A stretch of 25,443 nt of DNA from the IMG/VR virus record IMGVR_UViG_3300000101_000015, positions 35,858 through 61,300 of that record; one strand, written 5' to 3'. The DNA comes from a virus. A program made the position numbers and the translations under genes. This document shows, in pieces, positions 1-9,000 of this stretch. How positions within the stretch are numbered: the stretch's first letter is position 1; each line of letters begins with the position of its first letter. The notes below the pieces were generated by a model that saw only the letters and a program-made list of their open reading frames with translations, was not told where the DNA came from and did no database searches.

Positions 1-1
1 T

Positions 2-3000
2 GTAGTAGCTGATCAAAAAGCAAGAGAAAGTGTTTCTCCAGAAACTGTAATGCAAGAAGAAATAGTTGACATTGAGCAGGTTTTACAAGAAGCAGAAGTT
101 CCAGAAATAGAAGTTGATCAAGATAATGAAAACTCTGATGTTCTTAGAAATATCCTTGAACAACAATATATTATATATAGATCTAATGAAGTTTCACAAA
201 CTCCACTGACATATGATGAGTGGAAGAAAACTGGTGATGCTCTAAAGATTACACTTGCTTTTGATGCTATAAAAAGAGTATGGGCTAAAGGATATAAAAT
301 ATCTGTAGAAGAGTATGGTGTTCAAAGTGAGAGAACAAGAATACCAACAATAGAAGAAGTTAAAAATGAAAAAGGATTTCAAGAATTCTTAGATAGTAGA
401 GAAGGTATTGAAGACCCAACTATTCAAAAAATATTAAGTGATTTAGATTTAACTTATGATATTTTTACTAATAGAAATATAGATACTAAAAGTAATTTAA
501 AACCAATCAAAGGTGGTGACGGTGTAATGTTTAGAGTTATACCAAAAGATGTTGCTGGTACAGATGAAAAACTTTATCAAATACTAAATAACACTGGAGC
601 GGAATTAACAGCCATTCAATTAGATTTAATTGATGGATTTGGTGTTTATAATACTAAACAAAAAGCCATAGAGCAATTTAACATATTAGAAGAAAAATAT
701 TCTGATGGTAAAACTTTTAAATTTGATGGGTTAAATCTTGTCAAAGGTCAATTTGTTTATGATAAAATAACAGGGGAAGCATTTAGAATTACAAGAACTC
801 CTTTAGGTACTAAATTAACTTTAGTGTCATCTGAGGATTATGGTAAAGCTGAAAGAAAAAATCCTATAAGATATGAAACTGAATTAGATTTTTCAGAAAG
901 ATTTTATATAGAGAAATTAATTATTGAGAAAGTAGACGCTGGAGCTGCAAAGGTGAAAGCAGATGATGCTGTTGCAATATATGCCAGGGAAGGTAAGAAT
1001 GAAAGTAAAGAGTCTGCTAAAGAGCGTTTAAATTATATAGTTGCTAACTTAGATGAAGAAGGTGTATCAAAACTTACAATCAAGGTTTCTCTAAATAATG
1101 AGCTCTTGCCTTCTGACTATAGTATGAGAGGTGCTATGATTCCTAACCCTTATATAAAAGACAAAGGAGAAAAGTATAACTTAGAGATTGCTATAACAGA
1201 TCCTGATATGTTAAAGGACATAAATGAAGGTTTAGTTGCTGAGGGTTTAAAAGCAATAGATCCTGCTTTGAATGGAACATTTGCTCATTTAAGTAATGAC
1301 CGTTTTATATTTGAAGTATCTCAAGGTAAAGTATTTACACCTGCTACTATGTCTATTGATTTAGCAAAACAAGTATTTGTAGTAGGTAAAAATCAAACTA
1401 TAGAAGGTCAATTAGAAAAAGCTAAAAATAGTTGGGCTGATAATGACGCATTAATTAGTTTTATAGATGGTATATATTCTGAAGGTCAAACAGAAGTAGA
1501 CTTAGTTTCAGTTATAGGAAATGGATTTAGACTCAATAAAGTAGATGGTTATGCTGATTATGATGGAGCTAATCCTATGGTTACTTTACAAGAGTTTTAT
1601 GATAAAGGATTAACATCCAATGGTGCTGGTGGTATAATTATTTATGATAACACTAGAAGTGCAGATGGCAAAACAATTGATGGTAAACCTAATGCAATAA
1701 CTAATATTGCTGATGATGATTTAAACAAAGCATTACTGGATGAAGCTGAAGCAGGATTAAAAAAGAATGGAAGCTGGCAAAAAATGATTGGAGATAACTC
1801 AATGGGTTATCAAGAAAGATATCAGTATGCTATAAAACAATCAAACGGAACATGGACATTAGCCACTGCTAAGACTGTAGGTCAAGATCCAGCAGTAATA
1901 GAAAATTGGATGTCTTCAATGATGGATCAAGTGTTGTTGATGAAAGAAGGCATAAAGAATGACAAAGGTGGTTTTACAACTAAACCTTCTATTGGACCTA
2001 CTGGCAACTACATTAACGGTGCTACAAATGCTTCTATTGGTGCAGAGGTTGATCTTTTTAATAAAACAAATAATGAAGGTATTAGGATAGCAATGAATCC
2101 CGGTACAAATTTATTTATTACAGTAGCACCATTTGGAAAGATAAGAGCTGTAGTAGAAACAAACCGTACAAAAACGGGTGTAGTATATTTAACAGTAGAA
2201 GATATTAAGGCTGAAAGTAATCCTATGGTTAACTTGAAGAACTTAATGGACAAGGTAAATACAAAGATGGCTGAAGTGGGGTCACCTGCAAGAATTGCAT
2301 TGCCTCAGTTTAGTACATCATTATCTTTAAATGCAACTGTTCAAACAATGATGGAGTCATTGGCAACTAAACTAACAACAAAAGTTAGAAGAAATGCTAC
2401 ATACATTTTCCAAGCAACATCAGCTAAAAGAGAAGCATCAAATAATAAAGCTGTTAATGTATCTCAAACACCTGTTGATCAAGCAGAAGCAAACACAAAG
2501 AAGCTAACTGACTTAGGAGATAGTATCACAACAGACGCTATATTCCAACAGACAGAAGTCTTTACAGATGCAGAAGGTAACCCTATTCCAAAAGGACCTG
2601 AGCTAACCGCAACAAATACTGCAGCAGTAGATTTGACATCTCTTGCTCAAAAGCCTTTAGATCAACTCAATTCTAAAATGAAAGAGATTGAGCAAACCAT
2701 AAAGGATGAAGTTGGACCACGTGGTTTAGCAGAAGCATTAAGAAAAAATGAAGTATACCAAAAATTAAAAATAGCTAGAGATAAGTTAATAGCAAACAAA
2801 ATTGCTTTATCATTTACAGAGTCTGATATTAAAGACTTAGAAGAATTCACTGTATGGGCACAGAATAACCTTCCTAGCTTTATTACTATAGAAGATATAC
2901 GTGCTCTAGGATCCAATATGTTAAGAGGTGGAATCAGAGTAGGTGGCTTTGCATTAAACTTAAATGCATTGGCTGGAGGATTGAAGATAGGTGGAACAAT

Positions 3001-6000
3001 CTATACTGGTTCTTCTAATCCATTTAAATACCATGAAGCGTTTCACTCTGTTTACAGATTATTACTTACTCCTGAAGAGCAAGAAAATTTAAGATCTATT
3101 GCAAGAAAAGAAGTAAGAGCTAAACTCAGAGCAGAAGGAAAGTCTTTTGTAAAAGAAATACAAAAATTTAAGAACTCTGCTGAACAGTATGATAGTCTTA
3201 GTAAAAAAGAATTGGAGAACCTATACTATGAAGAGTATATGGCTGATCAATTCCAGTTGTTTAAAAATAACGCTACAGATAGTTCTACAAGTTCAGAAGT
3301 CAAATCATTCTTTACAAGATTACTAGAATGGATTAAGGGTGTTTTTAGTAAGTATACAAAAAATGAACTTAGTAAATTATTTGAAAACATTGATGCAGGT
3401 AAATATGCAAATGCTCAAGCTGTATCTAATGATTTTACAGATAACTATAGTAACGGTGTTACAATAGCCAATGCAATGATCCCTTATAAGTCATTACAAG
3501 TAGGGGTAACAAAAGGTGAATTATATTTAGAAAGCTCTGTTGCTAATAATATAGTCTTATCTATGGCAGCTATGTATATAGAAAGACAAAAAGATAACCC
3601 ATCAGAATCTGAGATTGATAGAATGAATGGGATTATTTCAGACTTTGCTTGGTTATATAATAAAGATAATGAGGCAAACATTGAAAGCATAAGCAATCCG
3701 GATAAAGCAGAATTGTTATCAAAGCTGACTGATGCCTTTTTGGATTCACAAACTTATGATGACAGGACTCAATCTCCATTTTATAAAGCAGCATTTTCTG
3801 TATTAGATACTATTGATTTTCAAAAAGCTGTTGAAGAGGATCTTGCAGAAGAGTATGAACAAGAAGAAGGTCTTAGAAATGTAACTCAGTTTGGTAAGGA
3901 AACATACTTGAATGGTAGTTTTAGTTCTTTATCTACATACATGAGAAAGTATTTAGCAACCATTACAAGAGAAGAAGGAGATATATTTGGAAATCAGTTT
4001 ATAACTAGAGATGACGGAAGAGAAGAAAAACTTATAGTACCAATAAATGTATACAATACATACAATGGTATAATGAAAGCTGTTACTGGTAGAACTGAGC
4101 CAATTGAAATACTACAATCACTTGCAATTTTTGCAGATAGTAATCCAGATACCAAGGCTGCAGTAAGCAAAATATTTAATGACCTAGGTATAAACTTGGG
4201 TGATCAAATATCTGAAGAGCTTTTACCAACTACAATTACAAATAGTATTTTGTTTAATCAATTAAAAGCGTTTGTTAACTTTAAGGTTGAATGGTTATTC
4301 CAGAAAGCAGATAAAGCTGGTAATGTTATAACATTTTCTGCAGCGGAAAGAGATGATGCAAATACCCAATTGAGTTTGTGGAGCCAAGCATTTACTACAT
4401 TTCTACAAGAGTGGAAAATTAGACCTCAAGGTAGAGACAATGCTGTAAGTTCTGTATCAGGTTTTAGAAGAGTGTTGTTAAGTGGTCAAACATTTAATAA
4501 ACAACAGTTAACTGATCAAGCCAATAATATATCAAAGCTTGTTTATGATACTACTGGAATAAAGTTATCTCCATTGTATGTGAAGTATAGCATATTAAAA
4601 AGCAATGGTGTAAACAACAATGATGCAGATCAGCAACTTTTATTAAGTCTAAATACAGAGGCAGAAGCCATAACTGCAGAGCAGCTTTATTTCATACAAG
4701 AAATAATAGCAAATAAAAAGAATGCTCATCAGTTATATAGTGATGAAGAAGGTGCTGCTGGTAGACTTAAAATGATGGCTGTTAATAATGCTATATTTGA
4801 TGAGACTATAGGGTTATCAGTATTTAAAAATGTTAATGGTGATTTAGTTAATACACACCAAAAGCCAACCTTTCATTTAAAAAGAGTGGCTGCATTAAAC
4901 AACCTAAGTGAAATAGATAGATTGCTGTTAAAACCATATCTGAGAGATAATTATTTATTAAACAGTGAAGAGTTTCTAGCTATGTCTGCATCAAACTTGC
5001 TTAAAATTAAAAGAGTTTCTGGTGTAGCTGAAGTAGAAACATTGGATAGAAACGCAGATTATGATCAATATATTAGTGGTGTATTAAATACAACAGAATA
5101 TGGAAGCTTTACAGCAACTCAATTTTTAACAAACTTAATAAACAACTATACTTTAGATTTTAATACAAAGTCTTTAGCGTTAAAGAATACAATAGTAAAT
5201 GATGAAACTCAACAAGTAGAACAAATTGGAACTGCTCCTGTACAGATTAGAGTTTTAGAAAGCTCTAATACAGATGATAAGATATCACTTCCTGTAATAC
5301 AAGCGGTTTCAAATGTTATTGATAAAGCAATTACACCAGAAGCTATTGATATAGCCTATGGTTTTGTTAAGAATGAATATAATAGAATTGTACGTGAACA
5401 AGGTGAAGAAGGTATTCAAGATTCATATAAAGGTTATGAAGAAAGAAAAAATACATTCTTTAATAATAGTGACTTAATTTCTGATGAACTTAAATTAGGC
5501 TTAGAAGAATCAGCAAAGGCTAACCTTGAAGGTAAAACATTTACCTTTGAAGAAGCTTTATCTAATAACGAGAGTGGTGATAAAGACTTTAGAAAACAAT
5601 TAGAAAACAGACTTAATGCAAAGTATGATAGATTTAAAAGTTTGTATGACAGATTAAATATAGATAGTAAAATATCTAAAGAAATTAAATCCGGTCTTGT
5701 TCAAGATAAAACAGGAGATGCTAGGGCTAAGGCTGTTGAAGCATCTGCAAAACTAAACATGAGATTTGATAAGGACTACAACCTTAAACAAATATTTTTA
5801 AATGATTATTTAAATACCAAGTCTATAAATGAATTGCTCTTAGGTGATCAAGCTTTAATTTTAAAAGATGCGGTTGATCAAATTAAAAGAGCTAAAGGTC
5901 AGAATGCAGCATATGATAATGTCTATACTTCTTTAACAAGTGAGAAGTTAGGGGTAACTTCTGCTACAGAAGAGATATCAGTTCTTACGTTTACTGATCC

Positions 6001-9000
6001 TGTATTAGAATCATATTTTACAGGTAAAGATATAGAACGTGCAGATGCACAGATGTATATAACTACAAAAGCATTTAGACATTTTTGGTTTGGGTTAGGT
6101 AAACTTACTCAACAACAAGCTGATGTAATTACTAAAATAGAAAAGGGAGAAGAAATTACTACTGAAGATATATTTGGTGAGAGTGGTTTAATTGCTACTG
6201 ATGGTATGTTAAACTCTAAGAAGTTTGTACACTTTGATGGTGAGTCATTTATCAAAATGTCTGCCTTTGTATTAACTCCAGAATACACATCTATAAATAC
6301 AGGTAAGAAAGATGATAACGGAAATACAGTTTGGGCTGAGCATCCTTTAAGACCTGAGCTTCATAAGTTAAGACAAGATCTAGAACGTCTGGAAACAACT
6401 ACAGGTAATGTATCAATAGCAACTCCTGTCTCAGCACAGAAGATGGCTAAGAAAAATATTCAATCTTTGACTAGTAGTATTACAGAACCTTCTAGTACTA
6501 TTAGTGCAAAGGACTTTGGATTACAAGTAATAAATCCTAGTAATAAGAATAAGGTAACTGAAGTAAGTCAGATTAAAATATTGGCAACAAATGAACAGAA
6601 TGATAAACAGCCAATTATTCTTGAAGGATATCCGGGTGTAACAAATATTGCTGATGTTAAGAGACTATATAATGATGCACTGAAAAAAAGAATTACTCTC
6701 AAGTATAAAAATAAAAGAAACCTAACTTTTTCTTTTGATGGTTTGATGTCTGAGTTTAGTGTGAGTAAAGAAAGAAATAAACTTACTCCTGACTTAGCAG
6801 CATTTATGACTTATGCAGTTAATTCATTAAAGGCATCCAAGTCAAGCGGTACAATAATGGAATTCTTTTCTATTGATCCTATTTCAGGAGAACCTAAATT
6901 TGATTTTAATAATCCACTAGCAGCGCCAAAGGCTCAACAATTATTTTTGAGTTACTTTACAAAAGACGTATTCCAAGAGAAAATACCAGGGCATGGTTTA
7001 GCTTTAGTATCTGACTTTGGTAATACAGTATTTAGACGTGTCTATAGTGTAGAAGAGGTAAAACAAAAAGATGGCACATTCAAATACTTGCCACTAAAGC
7101 ATGAAGTAATAAGAGAAGATGTAGCTAAACGTATGAGTGGGTTAGAGGCATTTGATTACTCTTTATCAACTTTATCAGGAATGACAATACCAAAAGAAGG
7201 AATTGTAATTGTTGATAGATTAAGATATGGGTTACAAGAGTTTAATGCTAAAGGAGAGCCAACAGGTTTACGTTATTCTGAAGGTATGATGCCAGCTCAC
7301 TTAAAAGATGTATATGAAAAGATACAATTAAAAGGAGGGTCTATACCAGATGTAATTGCAAAAATGTTTGCTGTACGTATTCCATCACAGGATAATCATT
7401 CTACTATGAATATTAAGCTTGTAGATTTTATGCCAGTATATTATGGCTCTTCTGCAATGTTCCCCGCTGAATTGATTGAAGTATCAGGAGCAGATTTTGA
7501 TATTGATAAAGTATATACTCAAATTAAAGAATACTATTATTCTCAAGATGACAGAAAGTTCTATGCTTATGGAGAAACAAAAGGGAGAGAGTATGCTGAT
7601 TATGTTGAATATATTAATAATGAAGTTCAAAAAGACAATTCATATTCTGAGGCAGTAAAATCATTTAAAGTCCAAGGTTCAAAACTTGAGGATTCTTATG
7701 ATGATAGTGAGCTTCTAGACACACCGTTTACTGATAGTGGTTTAAAAGCAGTAACAAGATTGGGATTACCTGCAACAAAAAAAGCATACAACACATATAA
7801 AGAATCATATGGTGAACCTTATTTAGCACCATATAACAATATATCTTTGGATATGAGGTTTGCATTAATGGGTAATGAATCTGTACAAAACATTTCTGTT
7901 ACACCTGCATCACTACTTGCTGTAGAACAATCATATGAATATTTAAAAAGGTTTGCGCCTAATTATGTTGCTAGTATGGATGGTGCACAAGTTGATGTTG
8001 ATGATGCATACGGTAAAACAATTTCATTTATAAATAATAAAGGGGCAGCTATTGGAAGAGCAGTATCACCTAATTTATATTTAAGTTTACTTTCTGAATA
8101 TAAAGTAAAAATAAATCCTGAGCAGGCCTTTGTCTTTTTAGGTAAAGAATATACTGGGTTTGATCAACCTCTAAATAAAGATGGTCAAAGAAAGCAAGAT
8201 GAAATATCTGCTGTAATAACTATGCTTACTGATAATTCTAAAGAGAATTATATGTCTAAGCTAGGGATGCACCGTCAAGCAGTACCCCTTGCCACTAACT
8301 TAGTAGCTTTAGGGATGCCTTTAAAAGAAGCTATTCTTTTATTAAATGTTAAAGAAGTAAGAGATCTATTTGAGAAGGCTGCAAATAAAGAAAATAAATT
8401 TGATCCAAGTTTTGCAAGTCTTGTTAATGAACGTTTGTATGATTTAAAAGAACAAAAGAAACTTGGCACTCTACCAGCTGTAGAACGTGAAGAGGGTTCA
8501 GTATTCAGTAAGAAAATTGATGAACAATCACTGGGTCAAATGATTGAATCTGGTGCATCTGCACAACAGGAGATGGAGATATTAGATATTATATCTAAGA
8601 TTAATAAGATTTCAAGTTTTACAGGTAAAATGAATTCATTAACTGGTATATCTGGTAGTGCAGGTTTAGGAAAAAACTTTGCTTCTATTGCTAAGACAAG
8701 AGCAGATCTTGTAGAGATAGGTGCAATAGAGGAGAAGGGTGTAAAACCTGATATGGATATATCCCGTATTCTAGAAAATAGTTTTGTAAAACAAAATTTA
8801 AATATCTTTAATGAGATAACAAATGAGTTATTGCCAGTTACATTCTTAACTGCAACAGATGGATTTACTGAATTTTATAATAAATTAAAAAAGTCTTTAG
8901 GAACAGAGTCAAATAAATTTACTGAAGAGACAGAACAAAAAATTAAAAATGATATGCTTTCTTATTTTACAATAAAAGCATATATGAATAATACAAAAAA

